A stretch of DNA of 52,005 nt from Rheinheimera sediminis (GTDB lineage: Bacteria; Pseudomonadota; Gammaproteobacteria; Enterobacterales; Alteromonadaceae), in the NCBI RefSeq assembly GCF_004005375.1, contig NZ_RZUF01000026.1, forward strand, positions 1 to 52,005, in the 5' to 3' direction. A model generated the notes under the pieces. The model had not been told where the DNA came from and ran no database searches. It worked only from the letters and a program-made list of their open reading frames with translations. Positions 9,063-19,043 of this stretch are shown here, in pieces (the stretch's first letter is position 1; every line of letters begins with the position of its first letter). Position numbers and translations under genes: made by a program.

Positions 9063-9086
9063 AAAAAGCACCTTCGGGTGCTTTTT
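9063..9086 (+). terminator. intrinsic terminator of bfr pair
   Basis: GCACC-ttcg-GGTGC (9068-9081) with A5 before and T5 after; UUCG tetraloop. Confidence 0.92.
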
Positions 9087-9107
9087 CTGTTTAAAGCGGC
9101 CTGAAGC

Positions 9108-9181
9108 TGGAGCGGGTGGCGGGAATCGAACCCGTATCTAAAGCTTGGGAAGCTTTCATTCTGCCATTGAACTACACCCGC
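9108..9181 (-). tRNA. glyU: tRNA-Gly(CCC)
   Basis: On the minus strand the 74-nt cloverleaf starts GCGGGTG, pairs with CACCCGC, and ends TCCA with CCA encoded. The anticodon stem AAAGC/GCTTT encloses loop TTCCCAA, giving anticodon CCC. T arm is CGGGTTCGATTCCCG. It closely resembles E. coli glyU. It is a single gene, oriented against bfr and divergent from the hydratase gene. Confidence 0.96.
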
Positions 9182-9241
9182 ATGCGGCTTAAAGTACAAA
9201 GCCCAATGGACGCTGTCAACAAAGCTTGAAGGATATACCGC

Positions 9242-10003
9242 GTGACTCCAGAACAAATTCAACACTCTGCGGCCTGGCTGGCGGATTATCGCCGCCGTGG
9301 TGAAGCCGCGCCTTTATTGCCGGCAGAATTGCGTCCTACGTCATTGGCTGAAGCTTTTGCTATACAGCAGTGGTTGTTTATTGAATTAGACTTGCCTGTT
9401 CTGGGTTGGAAAGCAGGATTGCCCGGGCCTGATAAATGGGTGTTGGCACCTATAGCTAGTGTGCAGCAGGGTGAACTTTGTCTGTTTGAGCAAAAGTCAG
9501 AGCAGTACAGTATTGAGCCTGAACTGGCATTTTTGCTGTCGACCGATTTACCTGCCCGCGCTGAAGCTTATAGCGAAGCTGAGATCAAAGCGGCCATTGC
9601 TGTTACCCATTTAGCACTGGAGTTAATAATCCGGCCTTATAGCGCTGATGCTGGCGCAGAATTTTTAGATCAGCTGGCGGCCGGTTTATTTAATCAGGGT
9701 TTATATATTGGCCCTGCGCTACCCTCCCAGTATTTTCCGCAAGATTTTGAGCTGGTGCTGGAATATTCCGGTCAGCAACAGAAGTTTGCTGCTAAACACC
9801 CCAACGATGATCCGCTATTGCCTTTGTATTGGCTGGTGAACCATTTAAGTCAGCAGGGTATTGGTTTACAACAAGGCCAATGGGTGATCACGGGGTCTTA
9901 TGCTGGCGTGCTACAGGTACCAACTGATGCCTTAGTCAAACTGGAGTTTGGAACTCTTGGCCAAATCAATACTCAATGTAGTCACAATGCTGTGATAAGC
10001 TAA
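9242..10003 (+). CDS. 2-keto-4-pentenoate hydratase-like protein (FAH superfamily)
   Basis: 253-aa protein of the MhpD / 4-oxalocrotonate decarboxylase type. Metal-binding motif IEPELAFLL at ~93-101 and the C-terminal GQWVITGSYAGV typical of the family are visible. GTG start with AAGGA ten bases upstream. No meta-cleavage pathway genes lie nearby, so the substrate is unknown; orphan family members may handle other 2-oxo acids. The antiporter gene follows after 41 bp. Confidence 0.8.
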   Translation: MTPEQIQHSAAWLADYRRRGEAAPLLPAELRPTSLAEAFAIQQWLFIELDLPVLGWKAGLPGPDKWVLAPIASVQQGELCLFEQKSEQYSIEPELAFLLSTDLPARAEAYSEAEIKAAIAVTHLALELIIRPYSADAGAEFLDQLAAGLFNQGLYIGPALPSQYFPQDFELVLEYSGQQQKFAAKHPNDDPLLPLYWLVNHLSQQGIGLQQGQWVITGSYAGVLQVPTDALVKLEFGTLGQINTQCSHNAVIS

Positions 10004-10044
10004 TCGGCTGATTTGGTTTTTAATTTTGTCATGGAGAGTGATGG

Positions 10045-11394
10045 ATGGAGTTTTTACCGGCTTGGCCACTGACTATTACGCCCTTGTCTTCTTTTGGCTT
10101 GCTGCTGTTGATTGGCAGTTTAGGTGGCTATCTGGCACATCGCATCTCCTGGCTGCCTAGCATCACAGGTTTTATGCTGGTAGGGTTTTTAGTGGGCCCC
10201 AGCGGTTTAGGCCTATTGACTGAATCAGTGTTAAAAGACTCTCGTATCCTGATTGATATTACGTTAGCGTTAATTTTGTATCGGCTGGGTTCCTCACTGG
10301 ATTTGCGATTTTTACGCCAATCACCTCGCTTGGTGGTGATTGCTTTGGTGGAAAGCAGTCTAACTTTCAGTGCTGTGTTTACCGTATTGTGGCTATTCCA
10401 AATTCCATTGGCGTTGGCTGCTTTGATTGCCGCAATTTTAGTCTCGTCCTCCCCTGCAGTTTTATTGCATGTTGCTCATGAGGTTGGCGCTAAAGGACCT
10501 GTCACTGAATCTGCTAAGTCTCTCGTTGCACTCAACAATCTGCTCTCTTTCCTTGCCTTTGCCTTTGTAATACCTGTGTTATTAGTTGAGCAGGAGGCCC
10601 GCTGGCAGCAAGTCTTATTACAGCCTATGTATTTATTATTAGGTTCAGCTTTATTGGGCGGAATCATAGCTTACGGCTTGCATTTTTTAACCAGCAGAAC
10701 TCAGACTGCAGCACAATACAAAATGGCTTTAGTGGTTGGTGCGCTCATGCTCTGTTTGGGCTTGGCTCAACAATTAAAACTATCTGCACTCTTTGCACCT
10801 CTGGTTGTTGGCATAGTAGTTCGCAGCATGGAACGTGAAGAAGTTGTTTCCGCGTTGGAATTTGGCAGCGCTTTTGAGTTGTTTTTTATCGTTTTGTTTG
10901 TGTTTGCTGGTGCTAATTTGCATTTTGCCGAGTTGGTTGCTTTTGCCCCTGTTATTATGGTGTTGGTGATTGCGCGTAGTATGGCCAAATGGTTTGGAGT
11001 CAGTGTCAGTTCTGTACTTTTAGGTCAAACAGTGCGAACAGGAGCGGCTTCAGGTCTGTTACTTATTCCGATGGCTGGCCTTGCCATAGGATTAGTACAA
11101 AGCTCCAGTCAGTTGGTGCCTGAGCATGCAGCAGTGATCAGCGCCATAGTGTTGGGAGCTGTGACAGTGTTTGAGACTATAGGACCACCTATTGCCTCTT
11201 ATGCCTTCAGGTTAGCCGGGGAAACTGCAGTTCAGGCGTCAGCAATGAACAATACAGATAATAAACCTCAATACCCTTGGCAAGCGGATGGTACTGTGGA
11301 AGTGGATCTTTCGGCTTTGCACGCTCCTGAACCTGTAGATGCCGTAGCTCTGCAACAGGCCGAACCTAAGAGATTTAAATTCTGGCGCTGGTGA
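10045..11394 (+). CDS. CPA2-family cation:proton antiporter
   Basis: 449-aa multi-spanning transporter of the KefB/NhaP-like CPA2 superfamily; ~12 hydrophobic segments fill residues 12-395. Family features: GFMLVGFLVGPSGLG near 43-57, the ILIDITLALILYRLGSSLD segment, and SSSPAVLLHVAHEVGAKGPV near 133-152. There is no C-terminal RCK/TrkA-N domain; the last ~60 residues are a polar cytoplasmic tail. Likely exchanges Na+ or K+ for H+. ATG at 10045 follows GGAGAG. The 3' end nearly touches the convergent sigma-factor gene. Confidence 0.85.
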   Translation: MEFLPAWPLTITPLSSFGLLLLIGSLGGYLAHRISWLPSITGFMLVGFLVGPSGLGLLTESVLKDSRILIDITLALILYRLGSSLDLRFLRQSPRLVVIALVESSLTFSAVFTVLWLFQIPLALAALIAAILVSSSPAVLLHVAHEVGAKGPVTESAKSLVALNNLLSFLAFAFVIPVLLVEQEARWQQVLLQPMYLLLGSALLGGIIAYGLHFLTSRTQTAAQYKMALVVGALMLCLGLAQQLKLSALFAPLVVGIVVRSMEREEVVSALEFGSAFELFFIVLFVFAGANLHFAELVAFAPVIMVLVIARSMAKWFGVSVSSVLLGQTVRTGAASGLLLIPMAGLAIGLVQSSSQLVPEHAAVISAIVLGAVTVFETIGPPIASYAFRLAGETAVQASAMNNTDNKPQYPWQADGTVEVDLSALHAPEPVDAVALQQAEPKRFKFWRW

Positions 11395-12531
11395 TCACCA
11401 GTGCCAGCGGCCGCTTTGCATCAAGCCATAGATCAAACCAAATAAACCTGCACTAAAACCTGCAGTCATACCCAGTACACACCAGAGCGCATTTTTCCGC
11501 TTTATTCTGGCAAACTCTGTTTTATCAGGATACTGCCGTTGCAGGCGTGGACTGATGATTTGTTGTAACCGCAGCTGGCTATAGATCAGTCCTGCGAGCA
11601 AGAGTACAAAAGCTGCTACCGGCGCCCAGGCGCCGCTAGTCAGCTCGTAAGCTGCTGTTAAGAGCAACCCTGATAACAAGACCCAGAGAATAGTTTTGTT
11701 GCGTAAGGCTCTTAACGCGGTTTTTTCATCTTCACTCTCGGCCTTTTTTAGTACAGCTCGCATGCCGAAGACCACTCCGGCCACAGCGGCCAAAGCTCCT
11801 ATCATGGCACCACCCAGCAGCACTGCAACTTTCGCTAGCCAGCCACTTTGTTGTGCAGCGACAGAAACTGAAGTCGCAGCTGCCACAGGAGGTGCGACGC
11901 TGGTCAGTGCAGCTGCTATCACAGTGCTGAAGCCCAAACCTGGTGCAGTACTTAGTACCAGCTGACCGTAACGTGCCAGTAAGCTATCTTTTAATTGCTC
12001 ACGCACTCTGGATAGTTTTTTCCGTACATTCGCATCGCTTAACCCTAATAAATCCGCCACTTGCTGACTGGATTGCTCTTCACGGTAGTAAAGCAAGACG
12101 ATTTCTCTGCTGTCTTCCGGTAACTGGCTGATAAAGTCCTGCATAATAATTTGCTGCTGTTCACGCTCAAGCAGCTCTTGCATTGAAGCTGCCGGGTCGG
12201 CGAAGTTTTCCAACAGGCTTTCCGCTTCTTCACCTAACACTTTTTGTTTTATTTTGTTATCCCGCAGGTAGTTATAACTGCGATGCCTGGTCATTTGCCG
12301 GACCCAGGGTAAAAAGCTGGCGGGTTCACGCAGCGTTGCTAACTGGTGCCAGATATAAATAAACACTTCTTGCGCTACTTCTTCGCTGGCATCTAAATCT
12401 TTCACTATCGCCAAAGCTATGCCTGTGACCGTATGACGACATTGACTAATCAGCCGTTCAAAGGCGATGTGATCGCCTGCTGTGGCTGCAATCACATCAG
12501 GTAATAATTTCTGTTCCACTGTAGTTAACAT
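11395..12531 (-). CDS. ECF sigma factor with C-terminal membrane domain
   Basis: 378-aa fusion. Residues ~24-92 match sigma-70 region 2 (DLDASEEVAQEVFIYIW, then FLPWVRQMTRH), and ~130-182 match region 4 (LPEDSREIVLLYY..., helix-turn-helix VADLLGLSDANVRKKLSRVRE). The remainder (~195-378) is not sigma-like: an Ala-rich hydrophobic stretch 200-228, then likely transmembrane helices at 232-258, 281-296, 302-318 and 348-371. The sigma factor is thus membrane-tethered, and the C-terminal part may replace a separate anti-sigma. Starts 6 nt after the hydrolase stop; AAGGAA of its RBS lies inside that junction. Confidence 0.85.
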   Translation of the reverse strand: MLTTVEQKLLPDVIAATAGDHIAFERLISQCRHTVTGIALAIVKDLDASEEVAQEVFIYIWHQLATLREPASFLPWVRQMTRHRSYNYLRDNKIKQKVLGEEAESLLENFADPAASMQELLEREQQQIIMQDFISQLPEDSREIVLLYYREEQSSQQVADLLGLSDANVRKKLSRVREQLKDSLLARYGQLVLSTAPGLGFSTVIAAALTSVAPPVAAATSVSVAAQQSGWLAKVAVLLGGAMIGALAAVAGVVFGMRAVLKKAESEDEKTALRALRNKTILWVLLSGLLLTAAYELTSGAWAPVAAFVLLLAGLIYSQLRLQQIISPRLQRQYPDKTEFARIKRKNALWCVLGMTAGFSAGLFGLIYGLMQSGRWHW

Positions 12532-12537
12532 TTTTTA

Positions 12538-13425
12538 TTATTCCTTTATAAAATCAGTGATTTGCGCTAACAGCCACTCCGGCTGATCCCACATGATAAA
12601 ATGCCGTGCCTGCCAATTAAAGTCCAGCTTCGCCTGAGGAATAGTATTAATTTGTTGTTGATATAAAGCCTGAACCGCAGGACGCATAGCTTCCGAAGGT
12701 AAAGCTCCACCAGCTCCTAACAGCAACACAGGTTGTTGAATTTTATGCACTTCGCTGCGCAAGTCTGTGGTGAGTAGTTCAGCTATGACTGCACCTACTG
12801 TAGTTGGATCGGACTGCCTTGCCATTTCTGTGATGAGTGCGGCATGTTCTGCACTGCTGACCTGAACTGCTATGCCTTGTTTGGTGCTTTCAGCCAATTG
12901 CCCCGCTGTCATTTGCTGATAATACTGCTGCATCATTTTCGCCTGTGGCAGCATTTGCGCCACGCTGGTGTTGCTATCGCGGCTAAAAACCGGGGCCAGA
13001 TAAGGTAAGCCATCTACAGCTATAATTTCTCCTGTTAGTTGCGGGTGAGAACTGGCGAGCTGAAATGCCAAGAAAGCTCCCATGCTATGGCCAATCAATA
13101 CAGGTTTTTGTAACTGATGCTGCTGAATGTAAGCCGCCAGTTGCTGAGTGACTTGTGTTAGTTTCAGGGGGCTGGTCAAGGCCTTGGTTCCGGCAAAACC
13201 TGCGAGGTTGATTTGATGTAACTGGTGATCCGCTTTTAGCTCTGTAACCAGTTGCTGCCATACCCGCTGATCAGACATCAGGCCTGGGATCAAAATAATA
13301 GCCTTACCCTGGCCTTCCACCTGCACCTGAAAGCTTGGCTCAGGAATTTCATCTGCTTTAAGGTGTTGACTAGTGGTTATAAATGCTGCGGAACACAGCA
13401 GAATAAGTAGGTACTTTTTAAACAT
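12538..13425 (-). CDS. exported alpha/beta hydrolase
   Basis: 295-aa secreted or periplasmic hydrolase. Start chosen at 13425 (AGGAGT six bases upstream), giving MFKKYLLILLCSAAF, a clear signal peptide; an upstream in-frame start would add 18 residues and hide it. Nucleophile Ser114 in GHSMG, oxyanion motif IPGLMSD at ~46-52, and catalytic His275 (ARHFIMWDQPE). Substrate unknown (esterase/lipase-like). First gene of an operon with the membrane-tethered sigma factor, so it could be part of that sigma factor's signalling or its target. Confidence 0.85.
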   Translation of the reverse strand: MFKKYLLILLCSAAFITTSQHLKADEIPEPSFQVQVEGQGKAIILIPGLMSDQRVWQQLVTELKADHQLHQINLAGFAGTKALTSPLKLTQVTQQLAAYIQQHQLQKPVLIGHSMGAFLAFQLASSHPQLTGEIIAVDGLPYLAPVFSRDSNTSVAQMLPQAKMMQQYYQQMTAGQLAESTKQGIAVQVSSAEHAALITEMARQSDPTTVGAVIAELLTTDLRSEVHKIQQPVLLLGAGGALPSEAMRPAVQALYQQQINTIPQAKLDFNWQARHFIMWDQPEWLLAQITDFIKE

Positions 13426-13803
13426 AAGGTCACTCCTGAAGTTTAGTGAAGTTGCGTATTTGTGCAGCACTTCTACCAAGTACCTTGAGCTTTGTAGTCT
13501 GTGACAGAGTTTTGTACAAATATTTTTAGACTTCTAAACTTCTGGCTTTCTGTTTTGTTGATCGTTTTGTAATCTGTCAGGCTTGAGCACCAAACAAATA
13601 CCCGTTAGGGTGGATCAGAAGACTACATATATGGCCAAAGTAATTGGAGTTGCACAGAGGCGACAAGTGCGTGAGATCCCAGGAGCATAGTTAACCTATG
13701 TGACTGGGACGAGAGCATGCAGTCAACACAGCTGAAGCTTCAAGTACTAAGGGTATAGAAAGTGCAGAACAAACTGCAGGCAGTGCAACGAGGAGAGTGG
13801 GAC
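13426..13803. other. 378-bp intergenic region between hydrolase and ppc
   Basis: No gene supported. Contains leaders of two divergent genes and the second copy of the 128-bp repeat (13628-13757), which ends 46 bases before the ppc start codon. Confidence 0.6.
13628..13757. repeat. interspersed intergenic repeat, copy 2
   Basis: Diverged copy of 6966-7093; shares GGAGTTGC/GAAGTTGC, AGGCGACAAG, GGAGCATAG, CCTATGTGAC, GCAGTCAACA and the terminal AAGGGTATA. Central hairpin at 13677-13709: TCCCAG-gag-CATAG-ttaac-CTATG-tga-CTGGGA. Two stem pairs differ from copy 1 by compensating changes. Confidence 0.8.
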
Positions 13804-16434
13804 ATGTCGCAATATGCTGCCTTGAGGGCAAATGTCGGATTGCTGGGCACCCAGTTGGGTGACACCATACGCAATCAATTAGGTGACGCCGTATTAGAAC
13901 GTATTGAACAAATTCGTGCTTTAGCCAAAGAAGCAAGGCAGGGGACAGAGCTGCAGGACCAACAACTGAAGCAAGTACTAGCCAGCTTAACGGATCAGGA
14001 AATTCTGCCTGTGGCCCGTGCTTTTGCCCAGTTTTTAAATCTGGCCAACTTAGCAGAACAGCACCATACCATCAGTAAAGCTGGCCGCGCTTCTATTGAA
14101 AAGCCAGAGCCAGTGGCCGAATTACTGCAACTGTTGCAGGATAAAGAGATCAGTAAAAACCGGATTGAACAGGCAGTTGCTGATCTGTCGATTGAGCTGG
14201 TGCTGACTGCACACCCGACTGAAGTGACCCGTCGTACTCTTATTCACAAGTTGACTGAAATTGCAGCCTGCTTGGCAGAGCTGGAGCAGGATTTAGCCCC
14301 TGTACAGCAGAAAAAAGTAGAAAACCGCTTGTATCAGCTGATCACTCAAGCCTGGCATACCAATGAAATCCGCGAACAGCGGCCAACTCCTGTCGATGAA
14401 GCCAAGTCGGGTTTTGCTGTGATTGAAACTTCATTATGGGAAGCAATTCCTGAGTTTATTCGTGAACTGGACACTGCCTTATTGCCTGTTTTGGGTCATG
14501 GTCTGGCCTTAGATGCAGCGCCTATCCGTTTTTCATCCTGGATGGGTGGCGACAGAGATGGCAATCCTTTTGTGACGGCTAAAGTCACACGCCAGGTACT
14601 GCTGTTAAGCCGTTGGAAGGCCGCTGACTTATTTAGCCGGGATTTAGATGTGCTGGCCAATGAGCTGTCGATGAATCAGGTCAACGATGCATTACGTGCT
14701 GTGGTAGGCGATGTGTCAGAACCTTATCGCAAGCTGCTAAAAGATTTCCGTTCTCAGCTGCTGCACACCAGAGACTGGCTGACTGAAGCCTTAAAACACG
14801 ACAGATTACAACGGCCAGATGACTTAATTTGGCATAACCAGCAATTGCTGGAGCCTTTGCTGCTTTGTTACCAGTCGTTGCTTGATTGCAAAATGGAAGT
14901 GGTGGCTGAAGGTTTATTAAAAGATACTATCCGCCGTGCTTATGCTTTTGGTTTAACCTTGCTGAAGCTGGACGTCAGGCAGGAATCCGGTCGTCACACT
15001 GCAGTGTTTAGCGAGTTTACCCGTTATTTGGGTATTGGCGACTATGCCGAGTGGGATGAGGCTGCGCGTCAGGCATTTTTATTAAATGAGCTCAATAGCA
15101 AGCGACCTTTATTCCCCCGCAACTGGACTCCAAGCCCTGAAGTCAAAGAAGTTCTGGATACCTGTGACATAGTGGCCCGGCATGGTTCAGAAGCTTTATC
15201 TACATACGTGATATCTATGGCAGGTAAGCCCTCAGATGTGCTGGCTGTGCAGTTATTGCTCAAAGACGCTGGTATTACTTTCCCGATGCGGGTGGCTCCT
15301 TTGTTTGAAACCCTGGCGGATTTAACTAATGCACCGGAATGTATTAGCAAGTTGTTGGCCATTGACTGGTACAGAGGTTATATCAACGGTCGTCAGGAAG
15401 TGATGATTGGTTATTCAGACTCTGCCAAAGATGCTGGTGCTTTTGCCGCGGCCTGGGCTCAGTACAGTGCACAGGAAGCTTTAGTGGCTATCTGTAAGCA
15501 GGCGAAAGTACAACTGACTTTATTCCATGGCCGTGGCGGTACTATAGGTCGGGGCGGCGGTCCGGCTCATGCGGCTATTTTATCTCAGCCGCCAGGATCA
15601 CTGGCTGGTGGTTTACGGGTGACTGAACAAGGCGAGATGATCCGCTTTAAATTTGGTTTAAACGGCTTGGCACAACGCAGCCTTGCCTTGTATGCCAGTG
15701 CTGTACTGGAAGGCGTGTTGTTGCCTCCGCCAGTGCCGGAGCAAAGCTGGCGTGAGCTGATGCAGCAACTGGCCACAGTGTCCTGTGAAGCTTATCGTGC
15801 TGTAGTGCGGCATCACCCGGACTTTGTGCCTTATTTCCGCGCTGCTACGCCAGAGCTGGAGTTGGGTCAGTTACCACTTGGTAGTCGCCCGCCGAAACGG
15901 AATCCTAATGGTGGTGTAGAGAGCTTGCGTGCTATTCCATGGATTTTTGCCTGGTCGCAAAACCGCCTGATGTTGCCGGCCTGGTTAGGTGCTGGCAGCG
16001 CGCTGGCTGTGGTGGTCGAGCAGGGTAAAACCGAACTTCTGACACAAATGCGCGCGCAGTGGCCGTTTTTCGCCACCCGCTTGTCTATGCTGGAAATGGT
16101 GTACTTAAAAGCAGATGCGGAAATAGCAGCTTATTACGATGAAAAACTGGTGCCAGCGCCTTTGTTGCCTTTGGGACAACAACTGCGTCAGCAACTGGCT
16201 GCAGATACAGCCTTGCTGTTACAGCTGATCCAAAGCGATACCCTGATGGCGAAAGAAGCCTGGATCCGCGAGTCGATTATGTTGCGTAACACCTACGTCG
16301 ATCCGCTACATATTTTGCAAGTGGAGCTATTAAACAGAGTAAGGCACGCGCCTGAAACGGTTAACGACAGTATTAAAAGGGCTTTGATGGTAACTATTGC
16401 TGGTATTGCCGCCGGTATGCGTAACTCGGGTTAA
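13804..16434 (+). CDS. ppc: phosphoenolpyruvate carboxylase
   Basis: 876-aa anaplerotic enzyme adding bicarbonate to PEP to give oxaloacetate. Highly similar throughout to E. coli Ppc (883 aa): [13 protein letters not shown] with the catalytic His, [36 protein letters not shown], and the C-terminal [13 protein letters not shown] at 13804 is chosen because AGGAG lies 8 bases upstream and [15 protein letters not shown] matches the family; an in-frame GTG at 13762 lacks support. Monocistronic with its own terminator. Confidence 0.97.
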   Translation: MSQYAALRANVGLLGTQLGDTIRNQLGDAVLERIEQIRALAKEARQGTELQDQQLKQVLASLTDQEILPVARAFAQFLNLANLAEQHHTISKAGRASIEKPEPVAELLQLLQDKEISKNRIEQAVADLSIELVLTAHPTEVTRRTLIHKLTEIAACLAELEQDLAPVQQKKVENRLYQLITQAWHTNEIREQRPTPVDEAKSGFAVIETSLWEAIPEFIRELDTALLPVLGHGLALDAAPIRFSSWMGGDRDGNPFVTAKVTRQVLLLSRWKAADLFSRDLDVLANELSMNQVNDALRAVVGDVSEPYRKLLKDFRSQLLHTRDWLTEALKHDRLQRPDDLIWHNQQLLEPLLLCYQSLLDCKMEVVAEGLLKDTIRRAYAFGLTLLKLDVRQESGRHTAVFSEFTRYLGIGDYAEWDEAARQAFLLNELNSKRPLFPRNWTPSPEVKEVLDTCDIVARHGSEALSTYVISMAGKPSDVLAVQLLLKDAGITFPMRVAPLFETLADLTNAPECISKLLAIDWYRGYINGRQEVMIGYSDSAKDAGAFAAAWAQYSAQEALVAICKQAKVQLTLFHGRGGTIGRGGGPAHAAILSQPPGSLAGGLRVTEQGEMIRFKFGLNGLAQRSLALYASAVLEGVLLPPPVPEQSWRELMQQLATVSCEAYRAVVRHHPDFVPYFRAATPELELGQLPLGSRPPKRNPNGGVESLRAIPWIFAWSQNRLMLPAWLGAGSALAVVVEQGKTELLTQMRAQWPFFATRLSMLEMVYLKADAEIAAYYDEKLVPAPLLPLGQQLRQQLAADTALLLQLIQSDTLMAKEAWIRESIMLRNTYVDPLHILQVELLNRVRHAPETVNDSIKRALMVTIAGIAAGMRNSG

Positions 16435-16454
16435 GTCGCTTATCTGACGTGGAC

Positions 16455-16490
16455 AAAAAAGAGGGCTCAAAGTAATGAGCCCTCTTTTTT
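16455..16490. terminator. bidirectional intrinsic terminator (ppc / TonB receptor)
   Basis: Nine-bp stem GAGGGCTCA (16461-16469) / TGAGCCCTC (16476-16484), loop AAGTAA, A6 before and T6 after. Confidence 0.93.
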
Positions 16491-16503
16491 CGAGAGTTAA
16501 AAC

Positions 16504-18795
16504 TTAGAAAAAGTTCTTTTTAAACTCAACACCAATAATACGAGGTTCGTTAACGAAACCCGTCAGGTTGTTGAAATCGATAGCGCCTTTCAGATTATCT
16601 TCGTCTGTGATATTACGGCCAAATAAAGCCACTTCGTAGTCGTTATCGAAGTTCAGATAACCAATACGTAAGCCTGCTTCGAAGTTGCCGTTCGTGCGGT
16701 ACTCCATAGACTCATAAAGGAACAGGTTGGTCTCACCCTGACGGGCTACGTCACCATACACATAAATCTCACCTGTGCTGACTGGAATATCGTAACGGGC
16801 ATTGACCGTTAAAATAGTTTCAGGAGCTTGTGGGAAAGGGTTGCCATCAATAAATACCAAGCCGGCCCCGTTAGATGGGTCTGTTGGAGTACAGGCGCCC
16901 GAACCACAAGGAGCAACCAGTAAGTTTTTATCCTTGAGTTCAGTGTTGTTGTAGCTAAAACCACCACCTAACACCAGGCTCTTAGTCGCACGCCATTCAG
17001 CGTCCACTTCGAAACCATAACCTACACCTTTATCGGCATTGATTAACTGGTTACCCTGCGTTTCACCGCCTATGGCTGATAATTGAATATCGTCAATGGT
17101 GTAATAAAACAAAGCACCGTTCAGACGCAGTGAATCGTCCAGTAAATCTGATTTAGCACCCACTTCAACCGAAGTAATAGTTTCTGATTCGGCTACTGAC
17201 GGCGCCTTTTCAAAAGCTACGTCACGACCCTGAATGGACTGGGCACGGAAACCGCTGGCAACACGACCAAAAACACTGGTTTTGTCGGTCAGGCGATAGT
17301 TGCTGCTTAATTCCCAGCTGACCTGGCCATCATCGACTTTGAGAGGATCGTAATCCTGGATGCTGGCTGAAGGGTTACCATTTGCATCAGGCACAACCAA
17401 AGCAACGCCGCCTACGTTTTGCTGTCCGACAGAGAACGTTTTTTCATCGTAGGTATATCGAATACCGCCTGTGATATCCAAGCGATCCGTCAGGTTGTAA
17501 GTCGATTGACCAAAAACAGCCCAGCTTTTATTGCCGTGGTAGACAGTCGTTGCGCCAAAGAAGCCGTCAATACTGGTTACACCAAAAGAAGAATCAAAAT
17601 AGAAGGCTCCAACCTGCCATTCTAAGGCTTCAGTGGTATCGCTGGCTAAACGTATTTCCTGAGTAAACTGTTCCAGATCATTTAACTGATCTTCAGTAAC
17701 AGCACCAAAAGGAATAAAACCTGGCCCCATCTGTTCAGGTACGTTGTCAAAATTTGCATCTATACGGTAACCGCCGTCTATATCTCCTTTACCTTTACCG
17801 TCTGCATTTTCCTGCGCTGTGATAGAAGTCAAAGTCATGCCGTTGATATCAAACTCAAGTGTCAGAGAGGCACCGAAGTTATCGTATTTCTGGAAGTTAC
17901 CTTCACCGTCATCGTAATACACTGTCTCGCGGTCGTAATTTTCATTCAGTTCGTTACTGCCCGGAGTTAAGACGTTTGCTCTGAATAAAGAGGACGTACC
18001 ATCCAGTTTGCGGCCATGTACGTTGAACAAGGCTGAGAAACTGTCAGTGTCATACAAGAATTGCAGACGTCCTGCTTTTTCGTCATGACCACCGGTAAAG
18101 TCTTTTTCGCCAGTAAAACCGTTATCCACATAATCGTCACGGTTCTGGTTCATCAAGGAGATGCGGGCTGATAATTCATCAGTTAACCCACCACCTGCCG
18201 CACCTTCCACGTTAATAGTACCGAAGCTGCCTACCGTTGCTTTGGTATAAGCTTCAAAGTCCTGAGTTGGCTTCACAGAGGTAAATTTAACTATACCAGC
18301 TGTGGTATTACGGCCGAACAAAGTACCTTGAGCGCCACGGATGACTTCAGCCTGAGCCATGTCAAATAACGGGAAGCTTTTAAGGATCACGTTTTCCATC
18401 ACCACGTCATCCATCACCACAGAAACTGGCTGAGAAGCTGCCAGGTCAAAATCTGTGTTGCCTAAACCACGAATATAAAAACGTGGTGCAGCACGGCCGT
18501 TTGATGATTCAGCGTATAAACCCGGAATTTTTCCGGATAAAGCCTGAATGTCCTCGCCACCTGCAAACAAAGCGTCAAATTTTTCACCGCTTAAGGTTGC
18601 AACAGAGATAGGAACTTCCTGGGTGCTTTGCACGCGTTTTTGCGCAGTCACCATAATGCGTTCCAATTTTGTCTCTTCTGCAGCTTGGTCTTTGTCACTT
18701 TCCTGCGCTAATAAAGCAGGAGAAAGACCCATAGCTGCTGCGAGAAGACTGGCCTGAATACTCAATGCCAGAACAGACTTTTTGCATGTTTTCAT
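16504..18795 (-). CDS. TonB-dependent outer-membrane receptor
   Basis: 763-aa receptor. Signal peptide (residues 1-31, ending ALLAQE), TonB-box-like RIMVTAQKR near 47-55, plug domain (~60-170, with IRGLGN, GAQGTLFGRNTTAGI), then a long beta-barrel ending in Phe (EFKKNFF), as required for outer-membrane assembly. The plug and barrel style is that of the large receptor group with 'VTAQKR' boxes. No siderophore, vitamin or glycan genes flank it, so the ligand is unknown. ATG at 18795 is taken; a TTG lies just upstream at 18798. Confidence 0.93.
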   Translation of the reverse strand: MKTCKKSVLALSIQASLLAAAMGLSPALLAQESDKDQAAEETKLERIMVTAQKRVQSTQEVPISVATLSGEKFDALFAGGEDIQALSGKIPGLYAESSNGRAAPRFYIRGLGNTDFDLAASQPVSVVMDDVVMENVILKSFPLFDMAQAEVIRGAQGTLFGRNTTAGIVKFTSVKPTQDFEAYTKATVGSFGTINVEGAAGGGLTDELSARISLMNQNRDDYVDNGFTGEKDFTGGHDEKAGRLQFLYDTDSFSALFNVHGRKLDGTSSLFRANVLTPGSNELNENYDRETVYYDDGEGNFQKYDNFGASLTLEFDINGMTLTSITAQENADGKGKGDIDGGYRIDANFDNVPEQMGPGFIPFGAVTEDQLNDLEQFTQEIRLASDTTEALEWQVGAFYFDSSFGVTSIDGFFGATTVYHGNKSWAVFGQSTYNLTDRLDITGGIRYTYDEKTFSVGQQNVGGVALVVPDANGNPSASIQDYDPLKVDDGQVSWELSSNYRLTDKTSVFGRVASGFRAQSIQGRDVAFEKAPSVAESETITSVEVGAKSDLLDDSLRLNGALFYYTIDDIQLSAIGGETQGNQLINADKGVGYGFEVDAEWRATKSLVLGGGFSYNNTELKDKNLLVAPCGSGACTPTDPSNGAGLVFIDGNPFPQAPETILTVNARYDIPVSTGEIYVYGDVARQGETNLFLYESMEYRTNGNFEAGLRIGYLNFDNDYEVALFGRNITDEDNLKGAIDFNNLTGFVNEPRIIGVEFKKNFF

Positions 18796-19043
18796 CAATG
18801 TTTTACCTTAATTTTTAGGCTGTTATATATTCTGGTGCGTCCTGCAGATCTGTTATCACAGCGAACCCTACAAACTCTGGAGTGACCACAGTGTTTGCCC
18901 TGATAACTTATGGCTACTATAGCATTTTGCAGCTACTTTTGCCGATCATGCTGATAAAATGGCTAAAAAGTATCAGCTTGGCGAATTTTTATTGTGCAAC
19001 ATCTATTTAAGCAAAATCAGATTTACATGCTTCTAACTTTCGC

